Positions 23,492 to 34,256 of a DNA stretch of 64,000 bases are shown here, piece by piece. The notes under the pieces were generated by a model, which worked only from the letters and a program-made list of their open reading frames with translations, searched no databases and had not been told where the DNA came from. Numbering within the stretch: position 1 is the first letter of the stretch; each line of letters opens with the position of its first letter. Location: assembly GCF_019175385.1 (NCBI RefSeq), contig NC_083348.1, forward strand, positions 48,010,950-48,074,949, written 5' to 3'. The stretch comes from Lycium barbarum (taxonomy: Eukaryota; Streptophyta; Magnoliopsida; Solanales; Solanaceae). The position numbers and the translations under genes are program-made.

Positions 23492-25469
23492 TGTTACATC
23501 CCGTACTTTTTTATGTTGGATACGACGTATGTTAATCGACATAAGTTCAAGGACAAGATGATTTTTTAGGTTATAAGTAGTTATGCTATGTTTAACAATT
23601 GATAAGGAAGTGTCATAAGAACTAAATGTTAAACGAATAGGAGAAAATAAGTTTTGTAAAAGTTTAGGGATGTTGAACAAGTAATACGGACTGTATGGAA
23701 TTTCTATCATATTCAAGTATGCAAATAGAGAGATCGGTGTATAAAAGATTGTGGTCCCGAAATAATTCAGGACTTAACAAGTGTGATGACAGTGATTGAG
23801 AATAATATTTGGTGTATGTATAAAGAGTCTATGGACTAAAGTTCTACCACATAATTATGATAATGAGTATATAAAGTGTGTTAAAAGTGGTCCACATTTA
23901 AGTGAATTTAGAACAAGAAATTAATTATGTGGACAATTGATTAAATGTTGGTGGAGTGGGAAAATGAATTAATTAAGGAGTAGTGGGATTAGTGTGTGGT
24001 GAAGGTGTCTACGTGGAATCATAAGGAAAGTGGTAGCAAATAACTAATAAAATATTGTGTACATGTGGTGATTTATTTGGGGATAAGGGAATTAGGTGTT
24101 GAATTAGCTGGGACCCACGGTCTATATAAGGAATTGATTCCTTCTTCCTTGAGATTTCAACTTGAACACTAATTTTCCATTAATGGAATTTGCAACAACG
24201 TGCTTTTAGCTGTAGCAGCAATATGCATTCCATATATGTATATCAACGTATTTACTATATTGGCAGTAGCTTTTTATTTTAGTTGATCCCATTGAAGTAG
24301 CGAGATACGAAGAACAACGTAGAGGATATGCCCACGTCGATTACGTGACTCAAAACCAATTGTTCTTTGAGAGTTTAGCAAATAAGAGATTTCATTGATG
24401 TAAAATAAGGTGGAAGAAGCGTAGTTAATTGCATATAAGGTAAGAAATTTTCCTCTCCTAGGTATATTTAAATTCATCCGGGTCATAGTTAAATTGGGAC
24501 ATGAGAACTACAGAATTAATGGCGGAAATCAGATAAATTGTTGTTGTTGTTGTTGTTTTTATCGTATGGGTTGTTTGGTGATTGTTATGAGTTGTTTTGA
24601 GGGCTTGAGTATCATGGGAACCGGCTGTAGTTATAGTTGTTGTTGTTGCTGTTGTACTATGTATATACGAAAATAAAGAAGTGTATACAAGCATTGGTAT
24701 ACGAATGTATATTAGGCTGTTTTGAGTTTATAATTGTGTTGTTTGTGCTTGGAAGTTAGAAGGAGGTAATGAAGGTTGATGTTTTTGATGTTATTTATTG
24801 AGTTGGGGATGGTAATGAAATAGGGAAATGTTTCCCGACTCTTTTTTTTAGAAACGAGTTATCACTTGATATACATCATATACTAGTGTTCTCTAAGTTT
24901 ATGGGCGTAATATCATTGCTATAGGTTGAAGTGATAATTGAGGAAAGTTCATTATTGAGTGTGTATTGACTACAAGAGATATGTTAAGGCTAGCCATTCC
25001 TTCATTCTTTTGACATGGCTTATATGGAAACAAAATGTAACCAAACGTTCCTCATAATGACTCTATTCCTAGAAATGTTAAGAGCTTATGTCCTTGTTTC
25101 CTATATGGTGATATTGATCATATCTTGAGTTACTAAGTCCCGAAGGGGCATATATATAAAGTTTCATATTTTGTATACATTTTCATAAGGATTCTAAGTT
25201 CTGAAGGGGGCATACGATAATAAGAAGATGTTCTTAACAAGATTGGAAGGTAACAACTAGAAAGTCACTCCGAAGGGAGTTCGGAGTTTCATAAGTCTTG
25301 TCATGCATCATCTATACATAATATTTATATACTTATGCATCATGATATTATGGGTCATGCGAAGTGCTATGGAGTTATATACGCTAACCACCTGATCAGC
25401 TGGTATATGATTATTATGATGCCCAAAGGGGCCGATATGATATGATGCTCGACGGAGCGAATGGGTAAA

Positions 25470-25514
25470 GGCATATATATATGTATATATATATATATAT
25501 ATACATACATATAT
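25470..25514. repeat. TA/CATA microsatellite in LTR F
   Basis: Imperfect ATATATATGTATATATATATATATACATACATATATG run. A second pure TA run of about 35 bp lies at 26022-26056. Confidence 0.9.
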
Positions 25515-26021
25515 GATATTCATGCAATGCATTGCATTTGCATCGCGTTCATTATAGTTAGAAAGGTTGTATGCCCTATGGATAGACTATGATACGCATA
25601 GGTGCCCAGTCATTCAGATGTAGTTATGCATACGAGAGTCATATAGGGACATATACGCTAGATTCTCATTAGTACAGTAATGTTATAGATACATAAAGAT
25701 GCATACGACCGTGCCTAAGAGGTTATAGTATCACTCAGGTTTCAGTCCTCAGTGGTAAGTCAAAGGTTCACAACTAATATTGTTATTATTATGTTTCATT
25801 CCGCCTTACATACTCGGTAAATTATTTCGTACTTACGTCCTTTTTATTGGGGATGCTGCATTCATGCCCGCAGGTTTAGACAGGTTGACAGGAGGATTGC
25901 ACTAATGAGGTTTACTGAGTATCAGCTTGGATTGGTAAGCTCCACTTCTTTCGGGAGCATTGCCAAGTTAGGATGTCGTATATGTATTTCAGCTTATGGG
26001 TATGTCAGGGCCCTGTCCAAG

Positions 26022-26058
<37 letters not shown>

Positions 26059-26723
26059 CAATTTTTATTCTTAGAGGCTTTGCAGACATAGTCATGCACA
26101 TAGTTAATCATATCATATCAGTCGCAATGTTGTCCTCGTAGGCCCTTGTACTTATACATATTGTTATGTCCCGTGTTTTCGCATAATTGGAAATCGAGAA
26201 AAATAATTAAGACTTGTATGTTATAAGGAGATAAATTGATTTTAGTCATTATGCTTATGTCGTTTATGAAATTATTGGCGTAAATACATTGGGGAAGGCC
26301 GAGGGTAAATTTGGAATTTCGGAAATTAGTTTCGGGAATTACAAAACGAGCCTTCATCGAATTGGGCCAAGAAAAAATTGGAACAAAAATTGAGGCCCAA
26401 GTCTTTGGGGTGGCCGGCCAAGAGGCCAAGGCCCAACCCATTTTTAAGTGGTCATGTGACCACCATGTGACCAACTAATCATGTATGTATACATACCTAT
26501 CCTTAGAATTATCTAGAACAAGAAAAATCAAACTCAACTTTCAGCATTGAAGCTCTCTCGACCGAACCCCTTTGGGAAAGAAAGAAAAAGTTTCTAGCTT
26601 TTGTTTGTGGCTCAAAAATCTTGTTCCTCCCATATTTGTAGTGTACTCAAGACGCTCTTTAACGGGAAATAATTAGTTTGGCGAAAGGAGCACGTTTGCG
26701 ACGAGTCGGATTTTTAAGAAAAG

Positions 26724-28569
26724 GTAAGAATTTTTGCCCTTTTAGTGTTATGGAATTTTGTATGAATATGTTAAGGATTGAGAATAGACGAGAATTTCGT
26801 AGTTTTGATATGTGTTTGAAACCGTGGGTGTGTGTGAATATGGTGTAGTGGCCGTGAGTTAGGTGGGTTGGAAGGGAAGGCGAATTGAATTCTATTTAGT
26901 TCGTTAGTTGCGTCGTTGTGACATTTATAATGTAAATGAATGTTTAATGAGTTGAATTGGCGTTGGAAAATGGTTGCGGATTATTATGGGAAAGTATATG
27001 ACTTTTGTATATTCGTGTATATTGTTGTATAAATATGACATTAAGACTTTAAATGTGAATTATGGTTGTTGCTAATGAATGTGGGATGAAACAATACGAG
27101 TTAGTATGTTCGTCGGAGTTGTCGACGTTTCGGATGGAAATATGGAAAGTGACGAACTTCTTGAATTTATGTATATTATTTGGAACATAATTGGGATATG
27201 TTTGGATAACCTTGAATGAGTAAATGAATACAATAATGTGGACATTAGTTTGGTATTGTGAAGTTTGAATGAAAGTTGTCAACTTATATAAAAAGGAAGA
27301 ATATTGAAGTTAAAGTGAGTTAGCTTTGGGTTATGTTGTTTATGATGTTTGGGTTGTTGTGTTGATGTTTATTGAGCCGAGCTAAGTCTCGGGGGTGTTA
27401 TATATATAGGGGAAGTGCTGCCAAAATTTCGGTAGACAAAAATGAAGTTAAAGGTTAAGCTTTAAAATCTCTAATTGGTAACTTTGACCATTTGCAGATT
27501 CTGGACGAAACGGGATCTGAGTTTGGGGTGAGCATAAGACGTTTATAAGGTATGTAAGGCTACCCACTTCTTCTTTTGGCATGTCTTAGTATGCTAGGTT
27601 GATATCGGAACCCCGGGAGCAATCCTGCTCCTCGAAATCCGAATTGGAAAACGGCTACTATTCATTCAATCCAATTGAAGCCTAATGACCCTATTTTGGC
27701 TAGAAAGCAATCAACGTCCGAAACTTATGTAAATGTTATCGGATTACTTCGAAACCTTTATGTATGATCCCATAGACCCTAAAGGTCCGTAAATTATGTT
27801 CGCCACTTCGACTTGACCCGAGTTGGGCCCGCTAACCCCGAGATGCCTTGTTTGTTCTATTAGGCTCTCCTTTTTAGAAATATCTTGACAAGGGGTCTTC
27901 GATGTTGAAATTGTCCTCTATGAAATAATGTTTTGATTATTATAATATACTAAGCTATGTTTTGAGCCATACGTACCACTTTGGAAACATTTTGGTGAAA
28001 TGAACTTCTGTACTAACTAATTATTCGACTATTTTGATTAATGAATAGACTTATGAAGTAATCAAGTTTTGAAACGATATTTTGATATATAAATTGCATT
28101 ATTTGCTCACGACTCCGCTCGTGCCTTATTATGACTTCGTTCACCAGTTCCCGGGCCGGTTATGATTCGTGCGCACTATGATAAATTCGGTCGTATGCTG
28201 TGTTACGGTTCCCGAGACCTCGCCATAGGGCCGGGTTCCGTTTGGAGTTATGCTGTGATATGGCTGGTGGTATGATATGCTGATATGTGTGTGCTCGGGG
28301 ATGTACGGAGATTTGAATCTTCTGGTGTTATGCTGTGTGTGGCACCAGCGTCGAAGTGGTGACCACGTTCCTGAGCTTTGCATGATTTTGTTTGCATTAT
28401 ATATATATATGATTTTGATAAACATTTTGATATACTGTTCGGCATTTCTCTCTTTTGTATTTTGTTCGCTTTCAGTTGTGGCCTATGTTTCTGTACTCCA
28501 TGCTTTACATACTCAGTACATCTTTCGCACTGACCCCCTTTCTTCGGGGGCTGCGTTTCATGCCCGCAG
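26724..28569 (+). other. Putative spliced leader in LTR G: two introns around a 52-nt mini-exon
   Basis: Donor AAAAG|GTAAGA at 26723/26724; acceptor CCATTTGCAG ending 27497; segment 27498-27549 (52 nt); donor TATAAG|GTATGTAAGG at 27549/27550; acceptor TTTCATGCCCGCAG ending 28569. Putative introns are 774 and 1020 nt. Equivalent signals at equivalent spacing occur in LTRs A, B, C, D, F, H, I, J and K. The 3' LTR copy of G has TTTGCAA instead of TTTGCAG at its first acceptor (about 35591). Splicing is inferred from sequence only. An alternative is a promoter at the TATATATAGGGG box near 27400, which would make the 52-nt part of a first exon. Confidence 0.5.
28514..28550 (+). other. Conserved double hairpin in LTR G
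   Basis: Hairpin 1: CAGTAC-ATCTTTC-GCACTG, 28514-28532, one mismatch. Hairpin 2: CCCCC-TTTCTTC-GGGGG, 28534-28550. It is followed by CTGCGTTTCATGCCCGCAG. The same two-hairpin order is present in A, B, C, D, E, H, I, J and K, with different hairpin-2 stem sequences that stay complementary. Confidence 0.7.
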
Positions 28570-29084
28570 GTACAGACACCGGTGATCCACCACTGTAGGC
28601 TCCACTTCTGCTATTTTGGAGTACTCCCTTTGATTCGGAGTCCACTTTTGGTATATATATATATCTTTCGCCATGTATATATTTCTGCATATTTGACTAT
28701 TTGGGTACGGCGGGGCCCTGTCCCGTCATATGATTCTGTTGGTCAGTTTAGAGGTCTGTGGACATGTCTGTGGGTTATGGTCTTTCTGTTTGGATATGTG
28801 TATATGTTGTTTGGGCGATCCCCTACGCCGAGGCGGCCGGTCCGCATATGTTTATATGTTGCTTTGTTAGCCCTGGGTGGCCTTTGCTGGTGTTTGTTGT
28901 GTGCAGGATTATTCTGTATAGTCCGGTAAACAAAGGAAACTCTGCCGAAATTTTTCTGGAAATTGTTTAAATTTGGAATATAGCCTTGTCGGCTTCTGCT
29001 ATATATTTGAATGCGTTTGATAGATGGGTTTGGGTGCCTAGATCGGGCACTAGTCACGTCCTACGGGGTTGGGTCGTGACAAAG

Positions 29085-29096
29085 TGGTATCAGAGC
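29085..29096 (+). promoter_or_regulatory. Primer binding site of element G (tRNA-iMet)
   Basis: TGGTATCAGAGC lies three bases inside the 5' LTR end. This is the standard 12-base match to plant initiator Met tRNA. Confidence 0.95.
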
Positions 29097-29284
29097 AGTT
29101 TGTCCTCGGAATGCCTACAGGCCGTGTCTCGTAGAGTCTTGTTTATCGATGTGTTGTGCACCACATCTATAAACAGGAGGCTACAGGGCATTTAGGGTGT
29201 TACCTTTCTTTTGAATCTTAGATTGTGCGGTAGAGCTGTGCTATTAAGGTGATTCTGATCTGATTCGTTATTGTGTTTGCAGTG

Positions 29285-30593
29285 ATGCCTCTGAAGAAGG
29301 CAATGGCGGCCCAGAAGGGCAAGGAAAGGATGGCAGGCACTAGTCAGGCACAGCGAGTTGCCCCGGCTCGTGTTTATGATTTGCCTGAGGTCGTGCCCCA
29401 CTCAGAGGGGTCCGCTACACCACCATTGGTACAGCCTGGAGCAGGTCCATCAGCAGCTCCAGAGGCCCAAGTACCCGCTCCTAAGACTCTAGCTCCGCAG
29501 CCAGGGGCGGAGGATAGGACCCTGAGGGAGGCTGTGCAGTTGCTGACCACATTGGTAGCGGGGCAGGCTTGCAGACGCGGGCGGAGAGATGATGATGATG
29601 ATGACGACAGGCGTGACAGCCTGAGGGTTCGAGAGTTCCTATCATGTGGCCCACCAGAGTTTTTCGGGTCTAAGCCCGACGAGGACCCCCATGACTTTAT
29701 TCGGGGGATGCGGCGCTCACTAGACTTGGTCAGGGCTTCAGAGACTGAGTCTGTTGAGCTGGCTTCGCATAGACTACGGGATGTTGCTGCTCACTGGTAT
29801 GAGTCCTGGGAGCTATCCAGGGGTGAGGGTGCTTCCCCAGCCACTTGGGACGAGTTCGTGACTGCTTTCACCCGTCACGTTTTGCCTCCAGAGTTACGGC
29901 GGGCATGGGTTGACCGATTTTTGCATCTGCCGCAGAGGGGTAGGAGCGTCCGTGAGTATAAATTGGAGTTTGATTCTTTGGCCCGGTATGCACCTACCAT
30001 AGTATCAGATATGGCCGATCGGATGCACAGATACGTGATGGGGTTAGACCGCTATTTGATTGATGGCTGTATGGCGGTGGCATTGCAGACAGACATGGAT
30101 ATTGCCCGACTACAGGCTTATGCCCTGGGTATGGAGGACCGACATAGAGCTGATTATTCCAGCAGAGATCGGGACAGGAGGCTGCCCAAAAAGGGCCAGA
30201 TCCGCAGGCTATTCTGGAGATTCTCGAGGCGGACAGCCTCAGCAGCAGCAGTCAGGCAGACATCCTCCTCCGTCAGGCCGGGGTACACAGCCGGCCGGTA
30301 GGAGATTTGACAGTGCAGGACCGTCTGGGGCCGGTCAGAGTTCCAGAGCGTCAGGTTCACAGGTATCCAGAGGTCCCAGTCAGCCCAGACCACCCAGGCC
30401 TCGTTGTTCCCATTGCGGGAAGTCGCACCCGGGAGAGTGTTATCGACTTACTGGAGCCTGTTTTTCATGCGGCGGTCAGGGCCATATTATGCGATATTGT
30501 CCGTTGGCGAGCGGTTCTGGTAGTGTAGCTCAGCCAACGAGATCAGCCGCTGGTTCATCATCTGCTCCATCAGTTGCACGCCCTGCGGGGTGA
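29285..30593 (+). pseudogene. gag: Gag of element G (capsid and CCHC knuckle), frameshifted
   Basis: The first ATG is 29285 (MPLKKAMAAQKGK); the longer frame upstream starts on GTG and is not needed. An acidic run of seven Asp is near residue 105. The capsid core (Retrotrans_gag family) spans about residues 120-265: FFGSKPDEDPHDFIRGM, VELASHRLRDVAAHWYESWE, then RGRSVREYKLEFDSLARYAP. A one-base insertion in the A run near 30188-30193, compared with K, moves the frame. The second frame carries two Cys-rich parts, CSHCGKSHPGECY and the knuckle CFSCGGQGHIMRYC, then a TGA at 30591-30593 where K has CGA. K shows that the intact family reads through into pol in one frame. Confidence 0.93.
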
Positions 30594-33500
30594 GGTATGC
30601 CTGCACCGGCGGGACGCGGTCAAGGTCGTGGCAGTGCTTCAGGTTCTAGCGGTCCCTCGAACCGCATATACGCATTGGCCAGCCGCCAGGACCAGGAGGC
30701 TTCGCCGAACGTCGTCACAGGTACATTACTGGTTTTCTCCAGATCTGTATATGCACTGATTGATCTTGGCTCTACATTATCATATATTTCCCCGCTCGTG
30801 GCTAGTAAAATGGGGATAGTGTCTGAGCCTATAGAGCCATTTGAGGTTGCTACACCAGTCGGGGATTGTATTATTGCAAGGCAGGTATATAGGGATTGTT
30901 CTGTGACTATATATGATCGCTGCACTAAAGCTGATTTGATAGAATTAGATATGCTGGAATTCGATGTCATTATGGGTATGGACTGGTTAGCTTCCTGTTA
31001 TGCTAATGTCGACTGCCAGAAAAAGGTAGTCCGTTTTCAGTTTCCAGGGGAACCAGTTATAGAGTGGTTCGGGTCTACAGCATCGCCGAGGGGTAAGTTT
31101 ATTTCGTACCTCAAGGCTAAGAAGATGATCCAGAAAGGTTATATCTATCATTTGGTTCGTGTGCACGATACTGCAGCTGAGACACCTACCCTTCAGTCTG
31201 TTCCGATCGTTAATGAATTCCCAGATGTATTTCCTGAGGAGCTTCCTGGCCTTCCGCCCGAGCGGGAGATCGATTTTACTATAGAGTTGGTGCCAGATAC
31301 GCAGCCTATATCTATTCCTCCGTACAGAATGGCACCGGCTGAATTGAAGGAGTTGAAGGAGCAGCTGAAAGATTTGTTAGATAAAGGCTTCATTAGACCC
31401 AGCACATCACCATGGGGAGCGCCGGTATTATTTGTGAGAAAGAAAGATGGGTCACTGCGGATGTGTATTGACTATCGGAAACTGAATAAGGTGACTATAA
31501 AGAATAAATATCCCCTCCCCCGGATTGATGATTTGTTTGATCAGTTGCAGGGTGCTAAATATTTTTCGAAGGTAGATCTGCGCTCAGGTTATCATCAGGT
31601 GCGAGTGCGAGAATCAGATATCCCGAAGACTGCTTTCAGGACCCAGTACGGGCATTATGAATTCAGAGTTATGTCTTTCGGGTTGACTAATGCTCCAGCG
31701 GTATTTATGGATCTCATGAATCGGGTATTTCGACCTTTCTTGGATATGTTTGTTATTGTGTTCATTGACGATATTCTGATTTACTCGCGATCAGCCGAGG
31801 AGCATTCGGATCATTTGAGGACGGTACTTGGTATTCTCTGTCAACAGAAATTATATGCTAAATTCTCCAAATGTGAATTCTGGTTAACTTCTGTGGCATT
31901 CTTGGGCCATATTATCGGCGCAGATGGTATCGGGTCGATACGCAGAAGATCGAGGCTGTACAGGATTGGCCCAGGCCTACTACTCCGATAGAGGTGCGCA
32001 GTTTTCTGGGATTAGCCGGATATTATCGGAGGTTCGTGGAGAATATTTCTTCCATAGCAGCACCACTGACGAAGCTTACTCAGAAAGCAGTGAAATTTCA
32101 GTGGACCGATGCCTGCGAGCGCAGCTTTCAGATGTTGAAAGAAAAATTAGTTACAGCACCGGTTTTAGCTCTTCCAGAAGGATCAGATAGGTATGTTGTC
32201 TACTGTGATGCCTCTGGTATTGGGATAGGTTGTGTGTTGATGCAGCACGGTCGAGTTATAGCCTATGCTTCCCGGCAGCTCAGACCGCACGAGAAGAATT
32301 ATCCCACTCATGATCTTGAGTTGGCTGCGGTGATTCATGCTTTGAAGATTTGGCGGCACTATTTATATGGGGTCCATGTTGATATTTATACAGACCATAA
32401 GAGTCTCCAGTATATTTTTAAGCAGAAAGAATTGAATTTGCGGCAGAGAAGATGGCTTGAATTATTGAAAGACTATGACGTTGATATTCTGTACCATCCT
32501 GGGAAAGCCAATGTGGTAGCGGATGCGCTTAGCCGCAAGTCCATGGGTAGTTTAGCGGATGTACCATCTGGTAAGAAAGACTTGGTTCGTGAGATTCATC
32601 AGTTGGCCAGCCTTGGAGTCCGTTTGGCAGATTCTGAAGATTCTGGGATTTCTGTTCGTGCAGTTGCTGAATCATCTATTATAGAGGAGGTAAATCAGCG
32701 TCAGTTCGAAGATCCTATTCTGATTCAGTACAGAGATGTGGCCCTTAATAAAGCAAAGACTCCATTTGAAATTTCGCCTGAAGGGGTATTATTATATGAC
32801 GGCAGATTCTGTGTACCGGACGTTGCAGGGTTACGGCGGCAGATTATGGGCGAGGCGCATAATGCACGGTATTCTGTTCATCCTGGTTCCACTAAAATGT
32901 ATCATGATCTCAGGTATTTGTATTGGTGGGACGGTATGAAGAAAGATATTGCCGAGTTTGTTAGTCAGTGCCCGAATTGCCAGCAAGTTAAAATTGAACA
33001 TCAGAAGCCTGGTGGATTACTACAGGAGATGGAAATTCCAGCCTGGAAATGGGAGATGATTAATATGGACTTCGTTGTTGGGTTACCGCGCACTCCACGC
33101 AGGTACGATTCTATTTGAGTTATTGTTGACCGATTGACGAAATCAGCCCATTTTCTTCCGGTCCGGACTACTTATTCGGCTGAGGACTATGCTAGATTGT
33201 ATATCAGAGAGATAGTTAGACTTCACGGAGTCCCTGTATCTATTATTACTGACCGAGGTGCCAAGTTTACGGCAAATTTCTGGAGGTCATTTCAGGAGGG
33301 ATTAGGGACTCAGGTGAGCCTCAGTACAACTTTTCATCCCCAGTCCGACGGGCAGGCTGAGCGCACTATTCAGATGCTGGAAGATATGTTGCGGGCCTGT
33401 GTTATTGATTTCAGGGGCAGCTGGGATGATCACTTGCCACTTATTGATTTTGCCTATAATAATAGTTATCACTCCAGTATTCAGATGGCGCTGTACGAAG

Positions 33501-34147
33501 CCCTTTATGGTCGGAAATGCAGATCTCCTATTGGTTGGTTTGACGTAGGCGAAACTAAGATAATTGGGCCAGATGTGATCCAGGAAGCAGTGGATAAGGT
33601 AAAACTTATTCGGGAGCGATTATTGGCTGCTCAGAGTCGACAGAAAGCTTATGCAGACAGACGACGTCGACCGTTAGAGTTCCAGATTGGCGACTGGGTG
33701 TTTCTGAAGGTGTCGCCCATGAAGGGTGTTATGAGATCCGGTAAGAAGGGTAAGTTGAGCCCGCGGTATATTGGGTCGTATCAGCTTGTTCGAAAGATAG
33801 GCGAGGTCGCCTACGAGCTAGACTTACCATCCGACTTGGAGGTCGTACACCCGGTATTTCATGTGTCTATGCTGCGAAAATGTATTGGTGATCCTTCCAG
33901 GATATTCCCAGTGGATGACATTCAGGTAACGGTGCATTTGTCGTATTACGAGCAGCCTATAACAATTCTGGATCGACAGGTGAGGAGTCTATGCACTAAA
34001 GAAGTGCCCTCCGTTAAAGTCCTGTGGCGCAATAATAACCGGGAAGAGATGACTTGGGAGGCGGAGGACGAGATGAAGAAGAAATACCCCTACTTGTTCC
34101 CGACGTCTACAGGTAATTTAAACTTTTCAGTTTGTCGTGTTGATTGA
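30594..34147 (+). pseudogene. pol: Pol of element G: protease, RT, RNase H, integrase, chromodomain
   Basis: Domains in order. Protease: [13 protein letters not shown], where K has Pro in place of Leu after the catalytic Asp. RT: PPYRM to about 31900, with [12 protein letters not shown] and catalytic FIDDILIYS. RNase [44 protein letters not shown]. Integrase: HHCC zinc region ending CPNCQQ, catalytic DDE segments [33 protein letters not shown]-terminal chromodomain-like tail: ILDRQV to MTWEAEDEMKKKYPYLF. Breaks relative to K: one-base deletion at about 31930 and a TGG-to-TGA nonsense at 33116-33118 in the integrase core. It acts in cytoplasmic particles and the nucleus when intact; here it is dead. 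Confidence 0.95.
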
Positions 34148-34220
34148 CAAAATGAATTACGTATGCCATTATTAAAAGGGACTCCCCCGCCATGATCATA
34201 AGACTTTATAAGATTAATTT

Positions 34221-34256
34221 AACATTCGGGGACGAATGTTCTTAAGGGGGGGAGAA
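34221..34256 (+). promoter_or_regulatory. Pre-polypurine hairpin and polypurine tract of element G
   Basis: 34221-34240 is AACATTCG-GGGA-CGAATGTT, a perfect 8-bp stem with a GNRA-type loop. CTTAAGGGGGGGAGAA follows, ending at the 3' LTR start 34257. Confidence 0.85.

Larger units (their letters stand above)
26162..29081 (+). repeat. Element G 5' LTR (2920 bp)
   Basis: Starts TGTTATGTCCCGTG and ends GGGTCGTGACA. A TATA-like GTATACATAC lies at about 26488, the same distance into the LTR (about 325 bp) as the TATATAG box of K. A GGGGAAGTGCTGCCAAAATTTCGG-type block is at about 27410-27433, an acceptor-bounded mini-exon-like segment at 27498-27549, and a double hairpin at 28514-28550. Confidence 0.95.

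Noticed and set aside
28277..29195. Frames of 60-115 codons repeated at 28277-29195 and 36372-37152
   Set aside because: Present in both LTRs of G only because the LTRs are copies; no domain, no start context.
29273..29284. Gag start of G placed at 29273
   Set aside because: That codon is GTG; the first ATG is 29285 and gives the family N-terminus.
31930..33118. Programmed frameshift or readthrough in G pol
   Set aside because: K has the same region in a single frame without stop, so these are mutations and not recoding sites.
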